Assembly: GCA_910576975.1 (NCBI GenBank)
Contig: CAJTJY010000011.1
Location: 37,697-101,696 of the forward strand
Length of the DNA stretch: 64,000 bases
Direction: 5' to 3'
DNA from: an uncultured Lachnospiraceae bacterium
GTDB lineage: Bacteria > Bacillota > Clostridia > Lachnospirales > Lachnospiraceae
Shown one piece after another: positions 16,700-26,668 of the stretch. The notes beneath the pieces were generated by a model that had not been told where the DNA came from, made no database searches, and saw only the letters and a program-made list of their open reading frames with translations. The position numbers were made by a program, and so were the translations under genes. Position 1 is the first letter of the stretch. Each line of letters begins with the position of its first letter.

Positions 16700-17058
16700 A
16701 TCCATTTGTCTGACACTATCTCATTGTTTTTTATTTAGTGTTTACCCTTATTAGTCTGCTTTTTCCTATCTATATTATAACATAACACTTCCAAAATTAA
16801 TAGGTCTATTAATTTGAAATTTTATGGTTTATAATTGTAGCGTCAAACAGCGTAAGAGAGGAAACACAATGAAAAAATCTATAAAACCGGCAGCGTATCA
16901 ACACACAAGGGAATGAATGGAATAATAGTTTCATTACTGATAATGAATGTTATTTGATTAGGTTCGGGACCAAGGAAAACAGTTCTGTATTTACTTGAAT
17001 CTTAGAAATAAACAAATTTGAATTAAAAAACTAGAATAGTAGAAAGGAACTTTTTATT
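16700..17058. other. AT-rich intergenic stretch
   Basis: No gene with credible support. A 15-codon frame at 16869-16916 has a start and a ribosome-like AGAGAGG but is too short to judge. Confidence 0.4.
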
Positions 17059-17268
17059 ATGCCAGAGATTATGACACCAGTTCAAAGAAAGTATCAGATG
17101 AATCAAAAATTAATGAACAATTACGTTAACATCCATCCAGAATTCAAATCATTAATAGATGCCTTTATGGAAATCCAAAAAGCGAACAAAGATAACAGAC
17201 GCATAAAGCTGGATATTAGTATAGGTGAATCAAAATATGACGGCGCTTGCCTCAAGGCTTGGGCGTAG
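17059..17268 (+). CDS. Small protein of unknown function
   Basis: A 69-residue hydrophilic, probably helical protein with no family I recognise. AGAAAGGAAC lies ten bases before ATG 17059, which supports translation. The last residues (CLKAWA) are encoded in a small GC-rich dyad, so the end may have been altered. It sits in a scarred stretch of the defence region. A broken remnant of a longer gene is also possible. Confidence 0.35.
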   Translation: MPEIMTPVQRKYQMNQKLMNNYVNIHPEFKSLIDAFMEIQKANKDNRRIKLDISIGESKYDGACLKAWA

Positions 17269-17702
17269 CGTTATCAGGAAAACAGACAAGTAAATTCTCT
17301 GATTAACAGGCGGTCACTACAGAAGAGATAGAAAAACAAGAAAGGACCGTATCACTGCGTCAAGGATCACCTTGTGGCATAGATCATCGCAAATCAGTTA
17401 AGATAGAAAGAATGGTTGAAGAATGATGCAGAATTGTATCATTCTTTTTATTTTTGTCGAAAATGCTGCGGGATTATGTTATGATAAAGTCAAAGAAATA
17501 AAAGATACTTTAACGATGCTTGAAGCGATTAAATTTCAGATACAGACTGCCTTGTTTTCGCAGGGACTGACCGTCTGAGACATGCGTATGAAAGACGTTT
17601 ACCGATCGTCATGGAGACAATGTCCCAGTATTATAAATACGTTATGTATCAATCAATGAGAACGACAAAAAGGCGCAGCAAGATTCAACATACATCTGCA
17701 TA
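17269..17702. other. Intergenic stretch with scattered coding remnants
   Basis: Short open stretches occur in different frames (for example LEAIKFQIQTALFSQG near 17520 and MSQYYKYVMYQSM near 17620), interrupted by stops and without identifiable family. This looks like decayed cargo between the small gene and hsdR. A terminator lies at 17421-17455. Confidence 0.35.
17421..17455 (+). terminator. Rho-independent terminator
   Basis: GAATGAT (17421-17427) pairs with ATCATTC (17438-17444), followed by a long T-rich run. Confidence 0.65.
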
Positions 17703-17731
17703 AGCGCACAGAATGGAGGAGAGCGTGAAAG
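17703..17731 (+). repeat. Leader repeat, partial copy 2 (before hsdR)
   Basis: GCGCACAGAATGGAGGAG, continuing to GTGAAAGAAT, matches the 3' half of the repeated leader motif. It also matches the sequence that joins the two tandem copies before addA. The ACTACCTGTTTGTG half is missing. The GGAGGA is the hsdR ribosome site region and the repeat runs into the start codon. Confidence 0.6.
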
Positions 17732-17732
17732 A

Positions 17733-20700
17733 ATGAGCAATTTTACATTTCTTGAAACCCGTTGGGATGATTTGGCAAGATTGGGGGAGCTGTCTGAAAA
17801 ATATGTATATTCCGATCCCAATACATCTGTGATCAAGCAGGGCATGTTGGCGGAAGTAATGGTAAAATACATGTTGGCTTATGATGGGATCAAAGAGCCA
17901 AAACATGATAATACCCATGCAAGCCGTATTCGCATTTTAAGGGAAAATGAATTATTGCCGTACGAGATTGACAACACATTACATATTTTGAGCAAAGACC
18001 GTAACAATACGGCTCATAACGGGGCAGAAGAAAGAGAGAAAGCGTTAAGAAATCTGCCGCTGTTGTATGAGCTTTGCGTATGGTATATGCAGATTTATGG
18101 CGAGTATGATTTTAAACCTGCTGCATATGTTCCTCCGACAGATATTACAGTCAGCCTTGATGAATTGGAGAAAGAAAACCGTGAATGGGAGCAGCGCAAT
18201 CAAACGCTGTTTCTGGAACTGCAGCGCATTCAAAAAGCAGGCAGAGCTGACAGTGTCCGCAGGGCGATTGCCTATAAGAAAGCCGTCAATGTCAAGCTAT
18301 CAGAAGCACAGACCAGGGAATTGATTGACGAACAGCTCCGCAAGGTTGGCTGGGACGTTGATACCGCCAAAATCCGTTATTCCAAAGGGGTCCGGCCCGT
18401 AAAAGGCAGGAATCTTGCAATCGCTGAATGGCCTACAGATTCTAAGACGGGAAATGGAGGGTATGCAGATTATGCGCTTTTCATTGGGGAAAAAATGGTT
18501 GCAATTATCGAGGCTAAGAAAAAACATACTAATGTTTCCTCTGTAATAGACGGTCAATGTAAAGACTATGCAAAAATGATTAAGCCGGAACATGAAAAAT
18601 ACGTCATCAAGCAGTATGGTGATTATAAAGTGCCGTTTCTTTTTGCGACAAATGGCAGAGACTACATCAAGCAGTACGAAGAAATGTCAGGGATTTGGTT
18701 TTTAGACGTCAGACAGCCGTTTCATGTTTCAAAGGCTTTGGCAGGATGGCCAAGCCCTCAGGGAATGGAACAGGATTTAGAACGGGATATTGAAAAGGCA
18801 GATAAAAAACTTGCCGCCACAGGGTATGAGATATTGGAGGATCCCGACGGACTGGGGCTGCGGCATTATCAGATCGAGGCAATCAAGGCAGCTGAAAAAG
18901 CGATTGCAGAACATAAGCGTACCGTGCTGATTGCCATGGCTACAGGGACTGGAAAGACGAGGACAGTACTTGGCATGATTTACAGGTTCTTGTCTGCAAA
19001 ACGATTTAAACGGATCTTATATCTGGTTGACCGAACGACTCTTGGGGAACAGACCATGAATACCTTTCAAGAGGTAAGGCTAGAAAGCTTAAAAACGCTG
19101 AATCAACTCCATGATGTCAAAGATCTTGGGGAAAAAGACTTTGAAAAGGATACTCGTGTTCAGATTGCCACTGTCCAGAGCCTGGTGAGACGAATTCTTT
19201 ACAATGCAACAGACAGCAGCATGGGGGTCTCCGATTATGACTGCATCATTGTGGACGAAGCGCACCGGGGCTATATTCTGGATAAAGAGATGGGCGAAGA
19301 TGAAGCGCTTTACCGTAATCAGGACGAGTTTCGCAGCAAATATCGAGCCGTCATTGAATATTTTGACGCGGTTAAGATTGCGCTTACTGCTACGCCGGCG
19401 CTTCATACGACAGAAATTTTTGGAAAGCCAGTCTATACTTATGAATACCATACAGCAGTAGTAGACGGGTATCTGGTAGATCACGATGCGCCTCACATCA
19501 TCAGGACAAAGCTCAGCGAGGAGGGGATTGTATTTGAGGCAGGAAGCACGGCGCCGATTTATGATCCTGTGACAAACATGATCATCAATAGTGACGAGCT
19601 AGAAGATGATTTGAAATTTGAGGTGGAGGATTTCAACAAAAAGGTGGTCAACAAAAGTTTCAATGAAACAGTTTTGGCTGAAATTGCCAAGGATATTGAT
19701 CCTAATGAAAAGGGCAAGACACTGATTTTTGCAGTGGACGACGCTCATGCGGATATGATTGCAAAGATTTTGAAAGAGCATTATGCGCAACAGGGGATCA
19801 GCGAAGCGGCAGTTATGAAGATTACGGGTTCTATCGAAAATGGGAATCCTGAAAAAATTAAGGAAGCCGTGCGGCGCTTTAAGAATGAAACATTTCCGAA
19901 TATTGTGGTTACGGTCGATCTGTTGACGACCGGCATTGACGTCGAGAAGATTGTAAATTTGGTATTCTTGCGCAGGATCCGCTCGCGAATCCTTTTCGAA
20001 CAGATGCTTGGCCGTGCAACGAGACTGTGTGAAGAGATTGGAAAGACGCATTTTGAAATATACGACGCCGTAGGGGTATATCAGGCTTTGGATCCAGTAT
20101 CAAAGATGAAACCGATCGTCGTAAATCCCAAGGAGACGTTTGAGGATTTAATTGATGACATAGACAATCTCGAAAGCGATAGGGCGAGAAAGAATCAGGT
20201 AGATATCATTATTGCCAAAATTCTCAGAAATAAGAATAAGATCACAGACGAATTCAGGGAGCAGTTTGAATCTTTGACTGGCGGGCAATCACCGCAGAGC
20301 TTTGCGCAGACGCTTCGCAATATGCCAGTGGATCAGGCTGTGGAAACTGTGAAAAAGAATCGCCAGGCGTTTTTTTATCTGCGAGGGGTTCCTAAAGAGA
20401 GACAGAAGTTCATCAGCGACGCCAAAGATCAACTGACCAGCCACGAAAGAGGCTACGGCAAAGCCACAAGACCAGAGGATTATCTGAAAGAATTTCATGA
20501 TTTTATAGATAGCAATATCAATGAAATTGCGGCGCTCAATATTGTTGCCACTAGGCCAAAGGAGCTGACCAGGCAATCGTTGCGGGAACTGAGATTGATT
20601 CTTGAGCGCAACCATTTCAGCGAGACAATGCTTCAGACAGCATGGAAAGAGATGAATAATCAAGAGGTTGCAGCGGATATTATCAGCTTCATCCGCCAAA

Positions 20701-20972
20701 GAAGCATGGGCGACGCCCTGGTCAGTAAAGAGGAACGGATTCATTCCGCTATTGTAAAGACAAAGGCGGCGCATCCAGAACTGAGCAAGGTTCAGATTAA
20801 TTGGCTGGAACGGATAGAGGCATATCTGCTGAGAGAAGTCGTGCTCAATAAGGAGTCTTTTGAAGCGCCGCAGTTTAAAATCAAGGGTGGATATGCGGCT
20901 GTGAATAAGGCGTTTGCAAATAAGCTGGATGCAGTCATTGATGAAATCAACAGTCACATGTATACGGCATAA
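17733..20972 (+). CDS. hsdR: Type I restriction endonuclease, R subunit
   Basis: A 1079-residue motor and nuclease subunit of a type I restriction system. In order: a DUF4145-like N-terminal helical region (1-130), the HSDR_N nuclease domain with IIEAKKKH (about 255), and the SF2 helicase core with Walker A (ATGTGKT, about 407), DEAH box (DEAHRGY, about 510), TATP motif III and the C-terminal helicase motif ending in QMLGRATRL. It cuts unmodified foreign DNA after ATP-driven translocation. hsdM follows after 15 bases. ATG 17733 is preceded by GGAGGAGAG inside a leader repeat. Confidence 0.94.
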   Translation: MSNFTFLETRWDDLARLGELSEKYVYSDPNTSVIKQGMLAEVMVKYMLAYDGIKEPKHDNTHASRIRILRENELLPYEIDNTLHILSKDRNNTAHNGAEEREKALRNLPLLYELCVWYMQIYGEYDFKPAAYVPPTDITVSLDELEKENREWEQRNQTLFLELQRIQKAGRADSVRRAIAYKKAVNVKLSEAQTRELIDEQLRKVGWDVDTAKIRYSKGVRPVKGRNLAIAEWPTDSKTGNGGYADYALFIGEKMVAIIEAKKKHTNVSSVIDGQCKDYAKMIKPEHEKYVIKQYGDYKVPFLFATNGRDYIKQYEEMSGIWFLDVRQPFHVSKALAGWPSPQGMEQDLERDIEKADKKLAATGYEILEDPDGLGLRHYQIEAIKAAEKAIAEHKRTVLIAMATGTGKTRTVLGMIYRFLSAKRFKRILYLVDRTTLGEQTMNTFQEVRLESLKTLNQLHDVKDLGEKDFEKDTRVQIATVQSLVRRILYNATDSSMGVSDYDCIIVDEAHRGYILDKEMGEDEALYRNQDEFRSKYRAVIEYFDAVKIALTATPALHTTEIFGKPVYTYEYHTAVVDGYLVDHDAPHIIRTKLSEEGIVFEAGSTAPIYDPVTNMIINSDELEDDLKFEVEDFNKKVVNKSFNETVLAEIAKDIDPNEKGKTLIFAVDDAHADMIAKILKEHYAQQGISEAAVMKITGSIENGNPEKIKEAVRRFKNETFPNIVVTVDLLTTGIDVEKIVNLVFLRRIRSRILFEQMLGRATRLCEEIGKTHFEIYDAVGVYQALDPVSKMKPIVVNPKETFEDLIDDIDNLESDRARKNQVDIIIAKILRNKNKITDEFREQFESLTGGQSPQSFAQTLRNMPVDQAVETVKKNRQAFFYLRGVPKERQKFISDAKDQLTSHERGYGKATRPEDYLKEFHDFIDSNINEIAALNIVATRPKELTRQSLRELRLILERNHFSETMLQTAWKEMNNQEVAADIISFIRQRSMGDALVSKEERIHSAIVKTKAAHPELSKVQINWLERIEAYLLREVVLNKESFEAPQFKIKGGYAAVNKAFANKLDAVIDEINSHMYTA

Positions 20973-20987
20973 GAAAGGAATTATAGT

Positions 20988-22400
20988 ATGACAAATGCAG
21001 AAATCGTTTCAAAATTATGGAACCTTTGTAACGTGCTTCGTGACGATGGGATTACTTATCACCAGTACGTGACAGAGCTGACCTATATTTTGTTTCTGAA
21101 AATGGCAAAGGAAACGGGAGCCGAAAAGAACGTGCCGCAGGATTATCATTGGGATGTGCTGAGGACGAAAGAGGGCATCGAACTGAAGCGGTTTTATGAA
21201 GAGCTGCTTCAGTCGCTTGGTGAAAATTGTACTGGGCGGGTACGGGAAATCTATCAGGGGGCAAGAAGCAATATTGAAGAGCCAGCAAATCTTAAAAAGA
21301 TCATTACCAACATCGACGAGTTAGACTGGTATTCGGCAAAAGAAGAGGGGTTAGGAAATCTGTACGAGGGATTGTTGGAGAAAAATGCAAATGAGAAGAA
21401 ATCCGGAGCGGGGCAGTATTTCACGCCCAGAGTACTGATAGATGTTATGACAGAGCTGATTGCGCCGCAGCCAGGGGAACGATGCAACGACCCGGCATGT
21501 GGCACATTCGGCTTCATGATAGCTGCGGACCGATATGTAAAGGAACATACCAATGACTGGATGGATCTCACAGAGGAAGAAGCAGAGTTTGAACAGAAAG
21601 AAGCATTTACAGGAGCAGAGCTGGTGCATGAAACGCATAGGCTGGCGCTGATGAATGCCATGCTTCATGATATTGAAGGCAGAATTTACCTCTGTGATAC
21701 ATTGTCTAATCAGGGGAAAGCGCTGCATGGGTTTGACGTTGTGCTTACCAATCCGCCGTTTGGAACGAAAAAAGGCGGAGAGCGCGCAAATCGTGATGAT
21801 TTTACTTATCAGACAAGCAATAAGCAGCTTAATTTTTTACAGCATATTTATCGGTCTTTGAAAGCAGACGGCAAGGCGAGGGCGGCAGTCGTCTTGCCGG
21901 ACAATGTATTGTTCGCGGACGGCGAGGGCGAAAGGATTCGTGCGGATCTTATGGAGAAATGCAGGCTTCATACGGTGCTTCGCCTGCCTACGGGGATTTT
22001 CTATGCGCAGGGCGTAAAGACAAACGTATTATTCTTTACGAGAGGAATCGCTGATCACGACAATACAGATGAGGTATGGTTTTATGACCTGAGAACGAAT
22101 ATGCCGTCTTTTGGAAAGACAAATCCACTTAAGTACGACCATTTTAAAGACTTTATTGCTGCTTATACAGCAGAAGACCGTCATGCGGTACAAGATCAAA
22201 GATGGACGGCATTCACAAGAGAAGAGCTTGGAACCACATTGGATAAGGGTTTGATTCGTGATGATTCCGTGTTGAATTATGACGATTTGCCAGATCCGAT
22301 TGAGAGTGGGGAGGAATGCATCACTCAGTTGGAGGAAGCAGTCGATTTGTTAAAGAGCGTGGTAAAGGAGCTGAAGTCTCTGGAAAGTTCAGAGGTGTAG
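20988..22400 (+). CDS. hsdM: Type I restriction system DNA methyltransferase, M subunit
   Basis: A 470-residue N6-adenine methyltransferase. The N-terminal HsdM helical domain is followed by the SAM-binding region (FTPRVLIDVM, then DPACGTFGFMIAA) and the catalytic motif IV NPPFG. With HsdS it methylates the host recognition site and with HsdR it restricts. AAGGAA precedes ATG 20988. It is separated by one base from hsdS. Confidence 0.95.
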   Translation: MTNAEIVSKLWNLCNVLRDDGITYHQYVTELTYILFLKMAKETGAEKNVPQDYHWDVLRTKEGIELKRFYEELLQSLGENCTGRVREIYQGARSNIEEPANLKKIITNIDELDWYSAKEEGLGNLYEGLLEKNANEKKSGAGQYFTPRVLIDVMTELIAPQPGERCNDPACGTFGFMIAADRYVKEHTNDWMDLTEEEAEFEQKEAFTGAELVHETHRLALMNAMLHDIEGRIYLCDTLSNQGKALHGFDVVLTNPPFGTKKGGERANRDDFTYQTSNKQLNFLQHIYRSLKADGKARAAVVLPDNVLFADGEGERIRADLMEKCRLHTVLRLPTGIFYAQGVKTNVLFFTRGIADHDNTDEVWFYDLRTNMPSFGKTNPLKYDHFKDFIAAYTAEDRHAVQDQRWTAFTREELGTTLDKGLIRDDSVLNYDDLPDPIESGEECITQLEEAVDLLKSVVKELKSLESSEV

Positions 22401-22401
22401 C

Positions 22402-23709
22402 ATGGCGAGAGGAAAGAAGAAAGAGCAGCTGTCGTTAGAGGAAAAGCTGGAGCAGGCATTGGTGCCAGCGGGGGAGCAGCCTTATCAGGTGCCGGGGAAT
22501 TGGTGCTGGATTCATCTTTTAAATGCATTTGATAATGTCACAGATAGTAAGAAAAAATTAACAACAAAAGAATATTCTGCAGTGGGGGAGTATCCTATAA
22601 TAGATCAAGGGCAGGAATTTATCGGTGGATATACTGATAATGAAGATGTCGTGCATGAAAGTAATTTGCCAATTGTTATTTTTGGAGACCACACAAGATG
22701 TGTAAAGTATATAGATTTTCGCTTTGTTCAAGGAGCTGATGGTGTAAAAGTATTGAAACCGAAATCTTTTTGGAATGCAAAAGCATTTTGTTATGCGTTT
22801 CAGGCAATTGAGATTCCTAATGTGGGATATCGGCGACATTATCCATTGTTTAAAAATTTTTGTATCCCTGTTCCACCATTAGCTGAGCAGCAACGCATCG
22901 TCGACCGAATTGAGAGAATGTTTGCTCAATTGGATGAGGCAAAAGAGAAAGTACAGTATGTGAGAAATTGTTGTGATGATAATTTTGCATCTGCTGTTCA
23001 TGAAGCCCTTACCGGAAACTTGACGGAAAGATGGAGACTGCAAAAAGGAATTTCAAAAAGTGAATGGAAAAAAGACAAACTGGGGAATTTGGGTATTTTA
23101 GAAAGAGGGCGTTCAAAACATAGACCGAGAAATGATTCGAGATTATTTGGTGGAGCGTATCCATTCATACAAACAGGTGATGTGGCTGAGGCAAATGTAT
23201 TTATAAAAAAACATAAACAAACATTAAGTGAATTTGGATTAGAGCAAAGTAAAATGTTTGCAAAAGGAACATTGTGTATTACTATTGCAGCAAATATTGG
23301 TGATACAGCAATTTTATCATATGACTGTTGTTTCCCAGATAGTGTGGTTGGTTTTACTCCTTATAAAAATGTAGAGTCTAAATTTGTCTATTATATGATG
23401 AATGAATTACAGAAAGAGATAGAGGCGAATGCCCCAGCAACTGCACAGAAAAACATCAATTTAAGAATATTAAAAGATATTGATATGATAATTCCGCCTA
23501 TTTCAGAACAAAAGAAAATTATAGCGATTTTAGATGAGTTATTTGATAAGAAAATGAAGATAAAAACTAAGACGGAAGAGACTGTTGATGCAATTAATAG
23601 AATAAAAAAGTTAATTCTTGTTAAAGCATTCCGAGGACAACTGGGCACCAATCATCCAGAAGAAGAATCGGCAATGGAGCTACTTAAGTCGATCCTTATG
23701 GAATCGTGA
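22402..23709 (+). CDS. hsdS: Type I restriction system specificity subunit S
   Basis: A 435-residue DNA-recognition subunit with the usual two target-recognition domains (about 30-155 and 215-360). Each is followed by a conserved helical spacer (PPLAEQQRIVDRIERMF and PPISEQKKIIAILDELF). The two recognition domains are visibly richer in A and T than the first 30 codons and the hsdM gene, which suggests domain exchange. The halves of the recognised sequence cannot be read from the protein. Both domains look complete, so the system is probably functional. Confidence 0.92.
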   Translation: MARGKKKEQLSLEEKLEQALVPAGEQPYQVPGNWCWIHLLNAFDNVTDSKKKLTTKEYSAVGEYPIIDQGQEFIGGYTDNEDVVHESNLPIVIFGDHTRCVKYIDFRFVQGADGVKVLKPKSFWNAKAFCYAFQAIEIPNVGYRRHYPLFKNFCIPVPPLAEQQRIVDRIERMFAQLDEAKEKVQYVRNCCDDNFASAVHEALTGNLTERWRLQKGISKSEWKKDKLGNLGILERGRSKHRPRNDSRLFGGAYPFIQTGDVAEANVFIKKHKQTLSEFGLEQSKMFAKGTLCITIAANIGDTAILSYDCCFPDSVVGFTPYKNVESKFVYYMMNELQKEIEANAPATAQKNINLRILKDIDMIIPPISEQKKIIAILDELFDKKMKIKTKTEETVDAINRIKKLILVKAFRGQLGTNHPEEESAMELLKSILMES

Positions 23710-23751
23710 TCTTGAAGATTTTCGAACTCTGCTCGATCATGGAATCATTAG

Positions 23752-23766
23752 GAGTTTGCGAAACTC
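23752..23766. other. Short hairpin after hsdS
   Basis: GAGTTT-GCG-AAACTC forms a 6-bp stem with a three-base loop, without a proper T-run. It is a weak terminator candidate for the hsd operon. Confidence 0.3.
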
Positions 23767-23813
23767 AATCGTTTTAAGAATTAAAATGGAATAATATGAC
23801 GGAGGTGACAAAT

Positions 23814-24806
23814 ATGAAGAGAAAGAACAAATGGAACGTTTGGGGATTCTTGCTTGTGATAGTGCTTGCGGCTTTTCTGGGAAGCACGACGGTCTATGCG
23901 GCGAAGCTTCCTGCCCTCAAGGTCAAAGGAACCCGGCTGGTCAATGAAAAAGGCAAGACAGTCCAGCTAAAAGGAGTGAGTACTCATGGACTTTCCTGGT
24001 ATCCCGAGTATGTAAACCAAAAAGCTTTTACCCATATGAAGAAGAAATGGGGCATTAACGTCGTGCGCCTTGCGATGTATACCAGCGAGTATAACGGTTA
24101 CTGCACCGGGGATGATGCCAACCGCAAAGCGTTGGAAAAGAAAATTGATCAGGGAGTAACATACGCCACGAAAGCAGGCATGTATGTGATTATAGACTGG
24201 CATATTTTAAGCGACGGCGATCCACGGCTTTATGAGAAGCAGTCTGTGAAATTTTTTAAGAAAATGGCTGCCAAATATAAAAACCATGCCAATGTCATTT
24301 ATGAGATTTGCAACGAACCAAATTGGGGGACTTCATGGGAGGATATTCGGACCTATGCAAACAAAGTCGTAAAAGCCATCCGCTCCAAAGATAAAAAGGC
24401 AGTGATTTTGATTGGAACGCCTACCTGGTCCCAGGATGTGGATGCTGCTGCGCAACATCCGTTGAAAGGATATAAAAACCTGATGTATACCCTGCATTTT
24501 TATGCTGCAAGCCATGGTGATAATCTAAGGGAAAAAGCCCAGACAGCGTTGGAACAGGGACTTCCGCTGTTCGTCTCAGAATTCGGGATTTCGGATGCAA
24601 GCGGATCGGGCGGCCTCAATAAGGCGGAGGGCGCCAAATGGATGAAGTTCATAAAGAAACATAAAATCAGCTATGTAGGATGGAGCTTGTCGAATAAGGA
24701 CGAGAGTTCTGCGCTCATAAAGCCTTCCTGTAAGAAGAAAACGGGTTGGACCAATGGCGATCTCGGGGATTGGGGAAAATGGCTGCTAAAACAATTTCGC
24801 AAATAA
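23814..24806 (+). CDS. Secreted glycoside hydrolase family 5 (cellulase-like)
   Basis: A 330-residue protein with a signal peptide (basic MKRKNKW, hydrophobic core about 9-27, cleavage near VYA-AK) and a GH5 barrel. The acid/base glutamate is in IYEICNEPNW and the nucleophile in LFVSEFG. GVSTHGLSWYPEYVN and YVIIDWHIL are also typical of GH5 endoglucanases. It probably cleaves a beta-linked glucan or mannan outside the cell; no carbohydrate-binding module is attached. ATG 23814 is chosen because GGAGGTGA lies six bases before it, inside the longer frame. It stands alone between the restriction operon and a DUF2935 gene. Confidence 0.88.
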   Translation: MKRKNKWNVWGFLLVIVLAAFLGSTTVYAAKLPALKVKGTRLVNEKGKTVQLKGVSTHGLSWYPEYVNQKAFTHMKKKWGINVVRLAMYTSEYNGYCTGDDANRKALEKKIDQGVTYATKAGMYVIIDWHILSDGDPRLYEKQSVKFFKKMAAKYKNHANVIYEICNEPNWGTSWEDIRTYANKVVKAIRSKDKKAVILIGTPTWSQDVDAAAQHPLKGYKNLMYTLHFYAASHGDNLREKAQTALEQGLPLFVSEFGISDASGSGGLNKAEGAKWMKFIKKHKISYVGWSLSNKDESSALIKPSCKKKTGWTNGDLGDWGKWLLKQFRK

Positions 24807-24968
24807 GTTGCAGCGTATCAGGAGGACTTGCGCTAAATTCGTTTTAACTATCACAAGACAGAGTTAGTGGCAAGAGAATCAGAAATGGCAGAAAGTTCCT
24901 AGATGCATATATTATTTTCAAGGGTGAAAAAACGCCCCGCAAAAATAAATGGACAGGAGCTTTTGAAG

Positions 24969-25910
24969 ATGGGAAATTATATTACATTGTCGTTGGAGTT
25001 GAATTTGTTTTTTCTAAGGATCATGAAAGAACATTCGCTGTTTCTGGAGTCAGGATTTCTTGTGAAAGAGGAATCATTGATTCAGAGATCTCAGTGGTTT
25101 AACCAGCAATTTGAGCAACTGTTGGCAGAAGTTACAAAAGTCAGCAATGGGGCGGTTGGAAAATCTGTGCTAGAGTCACAGGAGCTTTTCACGCCATATA
25201 CAAAACATGCCGAGGAAAAGACCTGTAGGCTGACTGGAATTTCCATTGACACGGAAATCACGGCGGCGCAGGAAAATCTGTGCAGCGGCAGCGGCGTTCA
25301 GTTCCGGCGTCCCATGCATGTCGTGGTAAGGCGAATTAACCAAAAAGCGCTGCGGCTGGTCAGAGGGCTGATTGAATTAAAAGAAGAGGCCTTAAACGCA
25401 ATAAAGAGATGTGAGATATTTGCATTTCAATATCCCCTGCTGATAGAGCATATCCTTAGAGAGGCAAGAATGTACGGAGGATTTTTGACGGAGCTGGAAC
25501 GGCGGGGAACGATAGCTGCGCCTTGTATGCGAAAAACAGAAATTTTCTGGAATCAGATTATGATGGAACATGCATGGTTCATCCGTGGCCTTCTGGATCC
25601 TTGTGAAGAAGATCTTATCAAAACAGCAGACCAATTCGGCAAAGAATTCTGTTGTCTGCTTGCAGAGGCAAAGGAGAAAGAATGTGCCCAGATCGAAGAG
25701 ATCGCAGCAAGAACGATCAAGCAGACGCAAGGCATCCGGGATTTCAAAGAGGCAGGAACGAAAGGAATATTGAAATGTGAGATTTCATCCATGATTCTGC
25801 CTCTTTTGGCTGATCATGTGCTGCGGGAAGCCAATCATTACCTGCGCATACTTGGGGAAGGCTGTGAATGCCAGTGCCAGGAGCCTGCGGATTCTGTACA
25901 ATGCAGTTGA
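24969..25910 (+). CDS. DUF2935 domain protein
   Basis: A 313-residue helical protein consisting of two similar halves, each with FL(R/L)IMKEHSLFLE or IMMEHAWFIRGLLDP-type helices. The His and Glu positions suggest a ferritin-like or hemerythrin-like four-helix metal-binding fold, which is the usual reading for DUF2935. A role in metal or peroxide handling is inference. The frame is open from 24903, but AGGAG lies nine bases before ATG 24969 and the conserved family sequence begins there. Confidence 0.8.
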   Translation: MGNYITLSLELNLFFLRIMKEHSLFLESGFLVKEESLIQRSQWFNQQFEQLLAEVTKVSNGAVGKSVLESQELFTPYTKHAEEKTCRLTGISIDTEITAAQENLCSGSGVQFRRPMHVVVRRINQKALRLVRGLIELKEEALNAIKRCEIFAFQYPLLIEHILREARMYGGFLTELERRGTIAAPCMRKTEIFWNQIMMEHAWFIRGLLDPCEEDLIKTADQFGKEFCCLLAEAKEKECAQIEEIAARTIKQTQGIRDFKEAGTKGILKCEISSMILPLLADHVLREANHYLRILGEGCECQCQEPADSVQCS

Positions 25911-26008
25911 GAAAAAGATTCAATGGTTAAGAGGCTCGTTCTTCTTGTTTCATAAATTCAAACCCTCGGTCCTTGAAAACAAAAAGCCTAAAAAAATCAG
26001 TAAAAAGG

Positions 26009-26037
26009 TTGTTTTTTTGTGCATTTTACTGTATATT
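26009..26037 (+). promoter_or_regulatory. Possible promoter of the 99-residue gene
   Basis: TTGTTT (26009-26014) and TATATT (26032-26037) are separated by 17 bases. Confidence 0.35.
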
Positions 26038-26086
26038 ATAAGAAAGGAACCTGGGGTTCAAATTACAGAAGAAAGTAGGTGGCAGT

Positions 26087-26386
26087 ATGAAGAAGTATAA
26101 GAGAAATTCATTCGAAGTAGAGGCCGTGCAGTATGAGGTTGGCAAGGGATTGGAAGATGGATTTATGCCATGGACGTCTGTATTAACTACAGGCTGGGTG
26201 TCTACGGATAAGCTTTTGAAGATAACTAGGGAAGATGGCACGGTGGTATGTCCCTTTATCCAGAATCGCAGAGGGATGATCTTTCTCAGAGAAGGAGACT
26301 ATATCATTACAGAATACGACATGGAACGTCATGTCTGCGGAGCAGATAAATTTGCAGACCGTTATCATTCGTTGGAAGAGGAATGA
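26087..26386 (+). CDS. Conserved small protein, phage-like
   Basis: A 99-residue protein. The N-terminus (RNSFEVEAVQYEVGK) and the C-terminal part (LREGDYIITEYD, then CGADKFADRYH) recall small phage and prophage proteins with a PGDYG-like motif, whose function is unknown to me. GTAGGTGG lies just before ATG 26087. No other phage gene is nearby, so it may be a stray gene. The family match is tentative; the gene itself looks real. Confidence 0.55.
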   Translation: MKKYKRNSFEVEAVQYEVGKGLEDGFMPWTSVLTTGWVSTDKLLKITREDGTVVCPFIQNRRGMIFLREGDYIITEYDMERHVCGADKFADRYHSLEEE

Positions 26387-26460
26387 GGGAATATAAGTCA
26401 TGCCCAGTCAGCTTGCTGCGGGATGTCTGACTTTGTAAATCCTTTCAGATGGTCGGAAAT

Positions 26461-26566
26461 AGGGCTGTCGCAAAACGAGAGATTTCTACAAATATGGCGC
26501 AGATATTGGCTGTATTGTTACGATGCGTCGTAGAATCTTCGTATTTTGCAGCAGCTCTCTTTTTGT
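26461..26566 (+). terminator. Long branched terminator hairpin
   Basis: The arm that starts AGGGCTGTCGCAAAACGA (26461-26478) and continues to CTAC 26489 pairs imperfectly with GTAGAATCTTCGTATTTTGC (26530-26549) and GCAGCTCT (26551-26558). A T-run follows. The pairing contains small bulges. It shares its base sequence with the elements at 39571 and 60161. Confidence 0.55.
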
Positions 26567-26668
26567 TCCACAGAGGGGCTTTTTGACGCCCTAATCCACA
26601 TGTAACCGCAAGAGTAATAAAAGATATTCCTCGATTAGGCAGGAGTATCTGACAAAAGGAGAGCATTG

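Noticed and set aside
16869..16916. A 15-codon frame with a ribosome-like site
   Set aside because: Too short, no recognisable peptide, and no terminator or antisense feature around it.
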